NCBI GenBank assembly: GCA_037349105.1
Contig: JAYJMM010000039.1
Span: 7,036,501 to 7,100,500, forward strand
Origin: Limnomonas spitsbergensis
Lineage: Eukaryota > Chlorophyta > Chlorophyceae > Chlamydomonadales
Reading direction: 5' to 3'
Length of the DNA: 64,000 nt
Shown: piece after piece, positions 12,001 to 21,738 of the stretch
How positions within the stretch are numbered: the first letter of the stretch is position 1
Layout of the letters: every line of letters starts with the position of its first letter
The notes under the pieces: generated by a model
What the model saw: only the letters and a program-made list of their open reading frames with translations
Databases searched by the model: none
What the model was told of the DNA's origin: nothing
Made by a program: the position numbers and the translations under genes

Positions 12001-15000
12001 GGATCAAACCATGAACCCTACACCCTTGCCCTAAGCCTTAAGGATCAAACCATGAACCCTACACCCTTGCCCTTAGCCTTAAGGATCAAACCATGAACCC
12101 TACACCCTTGCCCTAAGCCTTAAGGATCAAACCATGAACCCTACACCCTTGCCCTTAGCCTTAAGGATCAAACCATGAACCCTACACCCTTGCCCTTAGC
12201 CTTAAGGATCAAACCATGAACCCTACACCCTTGCCCTATGCCTTAAGGATCAAACCATGAACCCTACACCCTTGCCCTTGCCCTTAGCCTTAAGGATCAA
12301 ACCATGAACCCTACACCCTTGCCTTTAGCCTTAAGGATCAAACCCTGAACCCTACACCCGTGCCCTTAGCATTAAGGATCAAACCATGAACCCTACACCC
12401 TTGCCCTTAGCCTTAAGGATCAAACCATGAACCCTACACCCTTGCCCTTAGCCTTAAGGATCAAACCATGAACCCTACACCCTTGCCCTAAGCCTTAAGG
12501 ATCAAACCATGAACCCTACACCCTTGCCCTTAGCCTTAAGGATCAAACCATGAACACTACACCCTTGCCCTAAGCCTTAAGGATCAAACCATGAACCCTA
12601 CACCCTTGCCCTTAGCCTTAAGGATCAAACCATGAACCCTACACCCTTGCCCTTAGCCTTAAGGATCAAACCATGAACCCTACACCCTTGCCCTAAGCCT
12701 TAAGGATCAAACCATGAACCCTTCACCCTTGCCCTTAGCCTTAAGGATCAAACCATGAACCCTACACCCTTGCCCTTAGCCTTAAGGATCAAACCCTGAA
12801 CCCTACACCCGTGCCCTAAGCCTTAAGGATCAAACCATGAACCCTACACCCTTGCCCTTAGCCTTAAGGATCAAACCATGAACCCTACACCCTTGCCCTA
12901 AGCCTTAAGAATGAAACCATGAACCCTACACCCTTGCCCTAAACCTTAAGGATCAAACCATTTACCCTTCACCCTTGCCCTAAACCTTACGGATGAAACC
13001 ATAAACCCTTCACCCTTAAGGTCATCCTTAGGATCAAACCCTAAATCCTGAACCTCTCTACACCCAAAGGACTGCATGTCGTGTGGAATGCAAGATTGTG
13101 CTGGGCCGGGCACATAGGTTGGGACCTGTGCGGGCATGTTAGGCTGCTTTCACTCTCCTCCGACCTTGGCATTCAAAACCAGCCAAGTCACATACCAATT
13201 GATTGAACGTCAATGGCAATATCTCATGCAAAGCTCTGTTCACCATTCTGCCCATGCCCACGCTTGTAGTTACCAGAACTTAGGAATGCCCAATAATGTC
13301 CCATATGGATCATACAGTAGATTTGCTTTGTCTTCCCTCATAATTCATGTTGTTTGGGGTTGAGGGATGCATCAAGATACTAATTCTCGGTTGTTGACAT
13401 TAGTTTCCAATCAGAAATTGAGTGTTTTGGCCGATGATTAGACCTGAGGGCAGCAAACAAAGAACCGTGTTGTCTTATCCGAGGGAAGGCAAATCAAATC
13501 TACGGTATATTTGTCATGTCCAATATTGTCCCATCTTGATCCAATTGTGCCAGGCGGTAGACAAGGCTGTGGACGCAGCAGGCGTGTGCATGGAGGAGTG
13601 GAGCGTCCGCATGGTGACTGTCAGCGTCCCCACATTACTGGCTATTGCGGCGGCAAGCAGGTGAGATAAGAATGCGGGCCAGGCCTCCCGTGACATCCCT
13701 ACACTACTGACTAGGGCATCGGCCAGTAAGTGAAATATTTTGGAGTCCGCACCAGCTCTACCGTGACAGGCCTGGAGCATCTGCATGGTTACAGTCTGCG
13801 TCGGCACGCTGCTGGCTAGCGCACCAGCAAGCAGATGAGATGTTTGAGTGTGCATTATGCCTTGTTTGGCAGGCATGGTGCTTTCAAATGGTGGTGGTCA
13901 GGATCCCCACACCACTGACCAGGGCATCGGCAAGCAGGTGAAATATTTGAATCTGCACCTGACCTCGTGTGCCAGGCATGAAGTGATGGAGCATCTGCAT
14001 GGCTACAGTCAGCATCCACTCACTGCTGGTTAAAACATCGGTGAAACATGTATCAGACCCCCTTTGAGGACACATCAGACCACCTCTGATAAAGAGGGAG
14101 TATCTGCAGGTTTACAGTCTGCGTCCGCACACTTGTGACTAGAGCTGCCTCTGTCGCACCAACTAAAGCATAGGCAGGTGAGGAGCAGGATGTGCAAGCA
14201 AACGCAAGCAGTCTGCAGGTGCTGGGAAACCGAGGAGTGACCCAGCCTTGTGCTTACAGTGCGCATCCTGTAAGAAAGCGTGGGTACATGTAGTCCTGCA
14301 TGCAAACTGCTCATTTTAACGCACCTCGGCTTCGTGTCAGCTACCCGTCAGCTACACTTCAGGTACAACCCGGCAAGCAGGTAGGGGAGTCTAGTGCGGC
14401 AATCTGTGTTGCTTGGGCCACCGGCCAAAGGCGAGTCATGCTTTGTCCCTACAAACCTTACCCCCCCAAACGGGGTATGTTGCGCACTGAATGCGCACTG
14501 GCCTGCACCCTGTGGCAGGTCTGCCTGCTACTTGGGGGACATGGCGCCTGAGGACAGGGCTGGACTGCTTCATAATGCATCTGCCGTGGGCCGGGGCACA
14601 AGAGGCGACGGGGCCGGCAGCATGGGTGTCCTTGGCGGCGGCAGCGGCGGTGGCGGTGGCGATCGGGCCCTTGTGGCTCAGCTGCACGGGATGAGGCATG
14701 CCGGCGTCACACGGCTGATGGACGCTTCGGCAGCGGCTTGTGTGGAACTTCTTGCCCAGAAGCGTGTGCTGGATGATAACTGGTGCGTCATGCATGCTTG
14801 TCCTGATTTTCAGAGGGTCCGAGGGGGATCCTCTTTGGATATGGTTTGAAAACGGCGTGGATCTGAGTTGAAAACGGCATGGATCTGAGTTGAAAACGGC
14901 GTGGATCTGAGTTGAAAACGGCATGGATCTGAGTTGAAAACGGCGTGGATCTGAGTTGAAAACGGCGTGGATCTGAGTTGAAAACGGCGTGGATCTGGTT

Positions 15001-18000
15001 TGAATCCGGCGTCAATCCGTGTTCTGGGAAGGTGCTCTCCTTTAATGCGCGGATCTTCTTGGCCAGGGGCGCGTGCTGGATGGTAGCTGGTGCGTCAAAC
15101 AGGCTTGTCCTGGATCTCGTTGGATCCAAGCGGGATCCAGGTTGGATCTGACGTGGATCCTGGGCATGTCATGTACATGGTTGGGCAGGGCTTTGTGGCA
15201 TAGTATCTGGATTTTGCATGGATTTTGCGAGAGTATGGATGCGATTTGCCTTTTTGTGTGTCCAAATGCTGACTAGGCACTTGAGCTTGTCCCGGGATAC
15301 CCTGGCCCTCAGCCCGAAAGGGAGTATCCCCCCCCATGCCTTTCTTGTGTCTCCTGAGATCTGGGGTATGGGAGGGATCTCCTGAGATATGGGTTATGGG
15401 AGGGATCTCTTGGGATCAGGGGTATGGGAGGGATCTCCTGAGATATGGGTTATGGGAGGGATCTCTTGGGATCAGGGGTATGGGAGGGATCTCTTGGGAT
15501 CTGGGGTATGGGCGGCATCATTTCCTGACATCTGGGTTATGGGAGGGATCTCCTGAGATATAGGCACCAAAGGCTGCTGACCTCCACAGGGTTAATATAG
15601 TTTTGTCACATTGTTATGACAAGCTTCACAGCCTTGTTGAGATTGTGACATTATGCTTGTCCCAACCTTGTGAACACAGGGATCTCATTGTGTGACCACA
15701 GTAATCTAGTACTTAGAATGGTGCAATATCACATGCGGATTAATGCGATAGTGTAATACCGTGTTGTAACTCAAATTTCGTTTTCACCGCGACATTATAG
15801 AAGGTACAAATCACCGTTGGATTGGATATTGCGTCACTCAAAGGGCAAAACGAGTCATTAACGTCAAAACACCGTCACTAATATACAAAACAATCACGCG
15901 CTAGCGCACGACTGGTTGATTCGACATCCATTCATTGATCTTTGCAACAGTATGATCAAAATTGCCAGCAATACAATAATCAGGTTTGGTTGGAAGTTCT
16001 GAGCACTTGAATGTTAACTCTGTCACGAGCGTCGTGTACTGCCAATGTGAGTGTAGTCAGCTGGTTTTCCGGTTTGTGTTGTTGCTAGGCCCTTTCCGGG
16101 GCTGTAATATTTGTTATGTTTTTCATGCTTTTGTAACGCTTTGGGGCTTCAAAACCAATGAAATGAAGACATGTGAAATGCTAATTTTACTGACTGTAAA
16201 GTCTAACGAATCATTAATGTGAAATCGAATTTGCGGTATTGAAGGGCTAACGAAATTCAAAAAGACGAATTGTGACTAACAAAACGGTATAACATGCTAT
16301 GCAATGCCATCAAGTGCAAAATCATGGTTGCATGTCATGCGGTGTAATCTCACACAGTTGCATGTGATGCAGTGTAACATCACACTGTGCAAAGCCATGT
16401 AGTGAAATATCACACCTAGCTCAATGCCTTGCAGAGTAATATCACACCTTGCTCAATGCCTTGCAGTGCTCAAATAGAGGCCAATTTGAGTCGTTCCGCC
16501 TCTGATGCTGGGGCCAAGTTGTTGAGTATGAATGAAAGGAACCAGATTGTCTTGGGTCAGAACGAGATGAAGGCATGGAACAAGGTGAGGAACAACCATA
16601 TTTTGTGCAAGGCGTGTGGGTTAAGGGGACAAAAGGAGCTGATACCCCGTCAATGTTTTGGGCCTTCAGTGCATGGGCCAGTGCATGGGCCATGTAGCCT
16701 GTTCGGTCGGGGATGCTGGGGCATGCCTGATTTGTATTTATTTTCTACTAATGCTTGATGTGGTTTGCGGGCATGGCCCAGTGAAGTGAAGACAAAAATG
16801 CGGGATATGAAGCTGCAAGTATCGTTAGCATCTGCGCATTCGTGATGTGTAAACCCTAGACCCTAACCATAAAGCGTAAACCCCATCCGTGTTTTCACCT
16901 TCCACCCTTCAGGCTACCTGTGAGATTGGAACGCAGCTGGGTCTGTGGTTTCCTGCCGTAGTGGCCTGCATCAGTGCCCTGACAGAGCTGGGTGCAGCGG
17001 CAGTCTGTTGCGCCGCGCTGACCACACGGCAAGCCCTGGCCTCCGCTGGCGCTGTGGCCCAGAGAGGCGATGGCTCGTGGGCTTTGCTGCCTGCTGCGGC
17101 TTCGACGGACAGCTGTGCCAGAGGCTGTGCGGTGAGGCAGGGGGTTTGAAACCTTACTGGGTCTGTTTCCTTTCTCACCCAAACATGCAGCTTCTTAAAA
17201 TAGAAGCCCAACGCCCAGCAAGCCCCAGATGATTTCAATTTGTTGATTGATTTATTTACTTATGTAAGCCAGTGTTGTTTGCGAAATCTTTTGGATTGTA
17301 TTACTGGTGCTGATTTCCTGTGAAGGGGACCCGCAGGTGTGACAAAGATCCCCAAACTTGGGGGTTTCAAGTTTCGATTTTTGCATGGCACCGATGCACA
17401 GTGTTCAAGTTGTAAAGCAAACGCTGATTTCAACCCTAAAGCTAAACCCTGACCCTAATTCCTGAACTCCAGTATGACTTAGAAGTATGGCTATTGATTC
17501 ACCACAGTCTGCTAGGTTCATTGTGCGCCTTTAAGGTTGGGATTGAGGGCAAACAAGAAATTTTATTCAGCCCTGAATCCGTACGATGTGTTCACGTCCC
17601 CATCTCTCCTGCTATTGACATTATAGTATTATACCCATGGCCCCTGCTTGAAAGGCAGTAAGGTCAAGCGGTGCATGGGTCCGGATTGCATGATTCTCAA
17701 CTGCCGGTAGTGTCACAATATTTTATGCTGCGATTCAAAACTGGGGGATTCCATTCCTCACTTTTTAAGAGCAGGATGAGAGCTTTCAAAAACTAGGCTT
17801 CAAATATTTGTTGGCCTGGGGGGTGATTAGGCTTGAAAGTTAATGAGGAGTGTCATTTTTCACAAAACAAACCATGTTTTCCCATGGGGAAAACGTGATT
17901 TCCTTCCTTTCTAACCATCAGGTGTCGATTAGAGCTACGCTGTCGTTTTCCTCGTGCCAATTTTATTTGATTGGCGTCATAGACTGCGACATGCATTAGC

Positions 18001-20017
18001 ACCTGGCTTCCCCTGGCATTCAGAAAGGCATGGGGGCGGGGGCAGATCCACAACCACAGGCATGGCCGTTGTTTAACCACTTGCACATGGTTATAGTGCA
18101 AGTGGTTAAAGTGCTATTTCTTCTGTGATGTATAATAAGACTGCATGTGATATTTGCGGGAAAGCCTCAAACTTTGTAAGCAACCCAGGCGACGAGGCAG
18201 GAAAAGAGCGCAATAAAGATGGCTGAGAAGCTGCTGGCCAATTTATTGCACTCTTTTCCAGCGCCCATGCCTGGAAGAGGCCGCGGACAATTGCGACTTT
18301 ATTCCCTTCTCCACCTTTATGTCTCCTTTATGTCTCAGCTACATTTACATTTCTGGGTTTTTTTGCTTGACAAATGCTAAACAATGACCTTAATTGATAG
18401 CATGTGGAGCGCGTTGTTCACTTCATCTGTAACCAGTCTTTGGCCTAAGGTAGAACTGGTATCCAACATCACGGGCAAGATCTCGGGCAGGATATTATTT
18501 TTCTTGTTTTGACACTTTACGGTTTCTAACCAGACGGGATTAAATTATTTCATGAAAAATGCCTTAGTTGAACTGGTTGTCAGGGGCCTCTCATACGGTA
18601 TACCCTGCAAAACTTTTTCGACTGAGAAAAAAGTTTTGCTGGGCTCCTGAGAGAGAGGGGGAGCCTAAAAGGCAGTTCCACATTTTGGGGAGGATGCAGT
18701 TTTAACCTTCATAACTCAATGGTCTTACATAATCTGGACCTAGTCGCAATCCAGCGGGTGCAATAAAATATGCTCCGTGAAGAATTTATGTGCTTGACGG
18801 CCCCGCTTGTTGTCCATGCCCTGTCTACCCTTCAGGCTGCCCTCACTTCCTCGCGGCTCCTTACCGAGGCCAGCCTCTGGCTGTCGGACTTCCTCTCCGA
18901 CTCCTCGTTACTGGAAATACTGACCAAGGACATGCCCGCCAACCTGCCCTGCTACATGACGTCCTTTGGGGCGCTCTTCCGGGTACATGGCGTGGACCCG
19001 TTGGAGAACGTTCAGGTCCCCAAGGGTAGTAGCGATTGGCACATGTCGTGCCAACTGATGGCGCGCCTATTTGGGATAATGCTGAAGAAGCTTGTGGGTG
19101 TTGCGTGCGAGTTGCACGGGCTGGTACAGCTCGCAGCCGTTTTTGCCCCTGACGCGTGCCTTGAGGCGGAGGGGCAGCTGGAGCGAGCCGCCACCTCGGC
19201 CGAGTACGCGACGATAGTGCTGAGCAAGCTGCACCTCCCCTCAGAAATTTTGGACAAGGTGCTCTCCATGGGGAAAGATGCGGCTTATGAATCATGGCCA
19301 GAGAAAGCAAAGAAGGCGGCGCGTGAAAAGGGATTTGGCGATCTTCTTGTCCGGGAGCAGGCCGCTGGTATTGCCGATGTCGCTGGCTCTCACCCCTTGG
19401 TGGTCCCAGCCTTGGCGCCATTGGAGGAGCTGTTGCCTGAGGCTCTTCGGCTGCTTCGCCAGGCTGCCAGCAGCATTGAGGCAGCAGCCGAGGCAGCGGG
19501 GCGGGCGGTGCTCAAAGCTACGCTGCGGGTGTGCATGAGGCAAGGCTCGAGTCGGACGGGTGCCAGCGGGCGGAGCCCCGAAGACGGTCGTCGCGACATG
19601 GCGGGCTTCGTGGTCGCTTTGGCGGCGGAGTGCCGAGAAGGACTTAAAGACGGAGATGGAGGCGGCAGCGCTGTGGCGGCGTCTAGCGAGGCCAGGGCGC
19701 TTGAGTTGCTGGAGGGACATTTTCGGTGGCAGGGCGCAGTGGTGGAGGCGCAGCGCCTGGACTGGGGCTACATGTGCGCCACATCTGAGTTGGGTGCTGC
19801 CCAGCCAAGCTGCTGCAATCCAGGCTGTGATAAATCAGGCTGTGGCGGGTCTGTTGATGACAGGGGGGGCAAGGGGGGGCCAGCTGCGGGGTCCGTGTCG
19901 TGTGGGGATAGAAAGGGGTGTGGTACGGTGACTTACTGCAGCAACGAGTGTTTCGTTGCGGGCTGGAAGGCGGGCCACCAGCAGGTGTGCAAGGCTTTGC
20001 AAAACGCAAAGCATTAG
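2..20017 (+). CDS. MYND-type zinc-finger protein, 5' partial, at least 10 exons
   Basis: Exons inferred from GT-AG sites: 2-272, 1505-2092, 3752-3869, 8410-9090, 10107-10215, 13554-13660, 14519-14782, 16467-16584, 16913-17131, 18836-20017. Every junction keeps phase, giving 1,218 residues and a TAG stop; the start lies upstream of the window. The last ~65 residues form a MYND finger: CNPGC, later CGDRKGC, YCSNEC and HQQVC, fitting the family pattern of paired Cys with a final His-x3-Cys. MYND fingers bind peptides in partner proteins; here the partner is unknown. Exon 2 has an acidic stretch (SDSEGEEEE). Exon 4 has a Ser run from AGC repeats and Gly-Ala repeats (SGAGPGRPGAG). The remainder is Ala/Leu-rich and probably helical. 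Introns make up over 80% of the span and carry most of the minisatellites. Chain and finger are well supported; the exact 5' ends of exons 2 (1490 is an alternative) and 1 are less sure. Confidence 0.8.
655..1074. repeat. ~88-bp direct repeat pair flanking SINE-like copy 1
   Basis: Positions 655-743 and 988-1074 share GGCAGGT, AGCAAGTCA, CCGGAGGT, GTATCGCC and GGAGTGGAATGG-type words in the same order with about 20% divergence. The SINE-like copy sits between them. This looks like a local segmental duplication and is much too long for a target-site duplication. Confidence 0.55.
775..925 (-). mobile_element. SINE-like dispersed repeat, copy 1
   Basis: Read on the minus strand it contains CAGCTACAT, GAGGCCCCAGG, CATGCTGCTTGGG and GGCCGTAGGCCAG in the same order as seven other copies in the window. 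It lies in the first visible MYND-gene intron, between two copies of an ~88-bp direct repeat (655-743 and 988-1074). No coding potential. Boundaries are approximate. Confidence 0.55.
2093..3350. repeat. Minisatellite, ~72-bp unit, ~16 copies
   Basis: Each unit carries GTGACAACAGGGGG, then GATATTTATAAATAAG, then CCTAGTATCAAGG. Spacing between units is 71-74 bp, mostly from variation in the G run. The array fills the intron after MYND-gene exon 2. The exon end and donor (TGACGAAGACAG then GTGGG at 2093) align with the unit's TGACAACAGGGGG, and the following 60 bases align with the rest of a unit. The exon-intron boundary is therefore a diverged first unit. Minus-strand open frames over the array only translate the repeat. 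Confidence 0.9.
3870..8105. repeat. Minisatellite, 47-48-bp unit, ~89 copies
   Basis: The array starts exactly at the donor of MYND-gene exon 3 (CAGCAG then GTGAGT at 3870) and runs for 4.2 kb. The unit begins GTGAGCCAGGGGG and contains ACACTGA-CCTGT-TCAGTGT, a 7-bp inverted repeat around a 5-base spacer, then CGGATTAGC. Variants differ in G-run length, C/G/T at the unit end and CGG versus CAG. Each unit therefore carries a donor-like GTGAG and a small hairpin. Copy number is array length divided by unit length. Open frames on the minus strand (reading PSPLAHANPTLNRS) are repeat translations. Confidence 0.95.
9091..9345. repeat. Degenerate ~80-bp tandem repeat at a donor site
   Basis: Starting at the donor of MYND-gene exon 4 (GTGTGTACT), three to four diverged copies of a GTTCAGGGTTTGTGTG / ACATAGGGTTTAGGTT / GTGTACTGCAT block follow each other. 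It contains TTTAGG telomere-like words. Confidence 0.6.
9440..9545 (-). mobile_element. LINE 3'-end fragment
   Basis: Read on the minus strand, ATGGTTATGGCGCGGATGCG, then GTTTCCTTAACCCTCATGCC, matches the sequence just after the reverse-transcriptase-type ORF end at 53820-53905. Only the 3' tail is present, as expected of a heavily 5'-truncated insertion. It lies in a MYND-gene intron. Confidence 0.5.
9953..10106. repeat. Tandem ~76-bp duplication ending at an acceptor
   Basis: 9953-10028 and 10029-10106 are near-identical (ATGATTGCCATGGATTG, CATATCGGCATGC, TCCTGGA, GATGCTCC, TGCTTGCCCA). Only the second copy ends in the usable acceptor CATCCAG before MYND-gene exon 5; the first ends in CACACAAC. 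Confidence 0.75.
10257..10292 (+). other. Duplicate of the MYND-gene exon 5 end, possible alternative exon
   Basis: Codons AKALGEEDGSVH followed by donor GTAAGG closely copy the end of exon 5 (AKAQGKDDGNVY then GTAAGG at 10216). It is preceded by CTCAAG, a possible acceptor, starts and ends in phase 0, and would insert 12 residues without changing frame. The gap to exon 5 (41 bases) is very short for an intron, so it could be used by donor choice, by skipping, or not at all. Confidence 0.5.
10325..13015. repeat. Minisatellite, ~41-bp unit, ~65 copies, telomere-like
   Basis: The unit is TTAAGGATCAAACCATGAAC followed by CCTACACCCTTGCCC and then TTAGCC or TAAACC. It fills most of the intron after MYND-gene exon 5. 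The CCCTA/CCCTAAACC portion resembles degenerate CCCTAAA telomere repeat, and true (CCCTAAA) runs occur just upstream at 10232-10250. Type variants (CCCTTAGCC, CCCTAAGCC, CCCTAAACC) are interspersed. Confidence 0.95.
13681..14190. repeat. Five decayed tandem copies of MYND-gene exon 6 with donor
   Basis: Exon 6 ends GTCCGCATGGTGACTGTCAG, ACTGGCTATTGCG, GCAAGCAGGTGAGA. The same order recurs near 13690-13735, 13762-13845, 13875-13955, 13975-14050 and 14094-14190, e.g. CATCTGCATGGTTACAGTCT, GCTGGCTAGCGC and AGCAAGCAGATGAG in the second. The frame is broken in the copies and donors are partly lost. Spacing is about 90-110 bp. These are pseudo-exons inside the intron to exon 7. Confidence 0.75.
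14840..15010. repeat. Minisatellite, 22-bp unit, ~7 copies
   Basis: Unit GTTGAAAACGGCGTGGATCT plus GA, with CATGG/CGTGG alternation. It begins about 55 bases after the donor of MYND-gene exon 7 (14783) and ends in degenerate copies (TTTGAATCCGGCG). Confidence 0.9.
15047..15115. repeat. Copy of the MYND-gene exon 7 end and donor
   Basis: CTTCTTGGCCAGGGGCGCGT, GCTGGATGGTAGCTGGTGCG and AGGCTTGTCCTGGATCTC mirror the end of exon 7 and its intron start (14748-14815: CTTCTTGCCCAGAAGCGTGT, GCTGGATGATAACTGGTGCG, TGCTTGTCCTGAT). It keeps a donor-like TGGTGCGT. The 22-bp array lies between original and copy. Confidence 0.7.
15355..15565. repeat. Minisatellite, ~28-bp unit, ~8 copies
   Basis: Units of GGGATCTCCTGAGATATGGG plus TTATGGGA alternate with CTTGGGATCAGGGGTATGGG versions. 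Located in the intron before MYND-gene exon 8. Confidence 0.9.
15757..16289. mobile_element. TA-bounded inverted-repeat element (MITE-like), 533 bp
   Basis: The left end TACCGTGTTGTAACTCAAAT pairs with the reverse complement of the right end (TACCGTTTTGTTAGTCACAA), about 20 of 28 positions identical. TA dinucleotides at both ends suit a Tc1/mariner-type insertion. No transposase frame inside. The interior has a CGCGCTAGCGC word also seen as CGCACTAGCGCGCG in the 35525 element. Confidence 0.55.
16320..16466. repeat. Repeated acceptor-like block before MYND-gene exon 8
   Basis: Four to five tandem copies of ATATCACACCTTGCTCAATG CCTTGCAG-type sequence, diverged upstream (TGTGATGCAGTGTAACATCA). 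Several carry their own TTGCAG or TGCAG; the last one, ending at 16466, is the acceptor that keeps phase. Confidence 0.65.
17132..18835 (+). other. Last MYND-gene intron, no recognised content
   Basis: A 1.7-kb AT-richer intron between exons 9 and 10, bounded by GTGAGG and CCCTTCAG. I see no array, no dispersed-repeat copy and no coding frame of note; the open frame starting at 18770 is simply exon 10 read back into the intron. Confidence 0.6.
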
Positions 20018-21738
20018 GTTGACGGACAAAACGGAAGGATGGCCGCGGGCGGTGAACAGGGCGGACAGCACCTGTCTTGCTTGTGCCTAGTCCCACATTG
20101 ACATTGCGCAGGTTAAGTGTGTGGTCAAGATGTGGGTTGTGATAAATCAACTGACGTTGCAACTCTGGGCCCAGCACAAAGAGCTCGGCCGTGCGGGCGC
20201 CCAACTGCCTGGTTGGAGGGAAGGTATTTTAGGGGAAAAGGGGGAGGAAAGGAAGAGAAGACAGAGAGGGAATTGTGCTCGAGTGTGCTCACGATGTGCA
20301 GTGTGCTCAGGAGAGTTGTGGACCGCTTTAGCGGATTTTGATGTCTATGACGAGCCAGGTTGAAAACAATTGTTTGGCTTTCCATGTTTTTGTATTCCCT
20401 TTGCATATTAGTGGTGTGGTGGTTACGTGTAGACTCGGTTACGGTGCAGTGCCACGACGATTGAGGACATCTCTGGATCTTTTGAAAATTGCAATTCTCG
20501 GTATCCTGCACCAGGGGTTGGGTCAAGTCGCAATTTAGGAAGCATTGCATGGCACAGTGTTCAAAGCAGGGGAGTAAAAGTTGTAGGAGGCTCGATCAGG
20601 GTTTGGTTTTGGTTGGCCTGTTTCCCAGATCTCTTCATACACATGATTTAGAATTTCGTGGTCATGCTGAGGAAGGGATTTGCATGGTTGCGTACCAGTA
20701 GGTTGTAGGTTGTGAAATAGACACTAGAGCCAGCATGATGCCTGCTGCCAACCAAATTACCAGTTGGCCGCTTACCATTTTGCATGTTCTGAAGTCCTAG
20801 GAACCTCCTGTACTGTCCAATGACCCCCTGTGTGGCTCTGCCTGGACTGTTTGCTCCAAACGACCTCCTATGTGGATTGGCCACTGGCCGTACAAGTCTG
20901 CGCCCAGTTTGTTTGTTTATAAAACCGCACGTTTCTGTAGCGCCGGCCCTTATGGGCTGGCCGATGCTCAGCCAGACCGTCGTTATTCAAGCATCGTCGA
21001 TGGACAAGTAATCAGAGGTGCTGCTGCGCCACAAAAAACGGTAGAGCAGTCGGGTATGTGACTTTTCAGAGGGCAGGCGCAGGTGCGGATGTGGTCACCT
21101 GGACCCATGCAAACCCCCTCGCCATGTTGAAGGATTTCAAAATATTTGTCACAACTCTATCGCTGGCCAAGTGCGTGCTGTTAATGATGCGTTTCGAATT
21201 GCGCATAGAGAAGCGAAGCTGCAGCTGTCGGCCTGTCGCGGGATACTAGGGGACAGCGTGACGACACCTTACGTCATCCGCTGTGAGATCCAGCATTGGT
21301 AGCTGAGTTTCTCATTTCTGCACCTCGGCCTTTGAGGTCTTGACATGAATAACCTTAATAAATTCAGCCGGTTTATTTGCGCTGTAGCGCATAAAGTTTC
21401 AGGGACGTTCCAAAAACATCGGGCTGACGGACTGACTGATTGACTGACGGATATGGGGTGACTCTGGGGGCTTCGCCCCCGCGACCTTCGGCCGCCCGGG
21501 GGGGCTCTGCCGAAAACTAGCTGACATGATCGTGCTGGTATGCCCATCTCCTGCAGACCTGAGCATACGACGAATATAGCAACTACAGCATCTACAACTA
21601 CAGCTTAGGTGAAGTCCGGCCATTTGGTGGATGCATAGACTTCCTAAAAGTAACTTACGATTTATTCAGTGGGAGATTGTTCGGACCGGAATCTGGCATC
21701 GCAGCTACGCACATGCCCAGCGACGACAAATTACCACC
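20018..21738. other. Intergenic region between MYND and oxidase genes
   Basis: Holds the MYND-gene 3' UTR and presumably the oxidase promoter; no clear TATA box was identified. 20110-20290 resembles the minus strand of 26840-27190 (CTCTGGGCCC, then CTCGGCC, then GGGCGCCCAACTG), so it is part of another dispersed repeat. 21425-21525 is a GC-rich fold-back block preceded by GACTGACTGATTGACTGAC. Confidence 0.45.
21425..21525. repeat. GC-rich fold-back block
   Basis: A tetranucleotide-like run (GACTGACTGATTGACTGACG) is followed by GGGGGCTTCGCCCCCGCG, a perfect 6-bp stem with a TTC loop, and by CTTCGGCCGCCCGGGGGGG, which can also fold. Such hairpin words are common in dispersed repeats of green algae. 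Confidence 0.4.

Noticed and set aside
18770..18835. ATG at 18770 as the start of a 415-residue MYND protein
   Set aside because: The phase-consistent acceptor at 18836 joins nine upstream exons, so these bases are intron read in frame.
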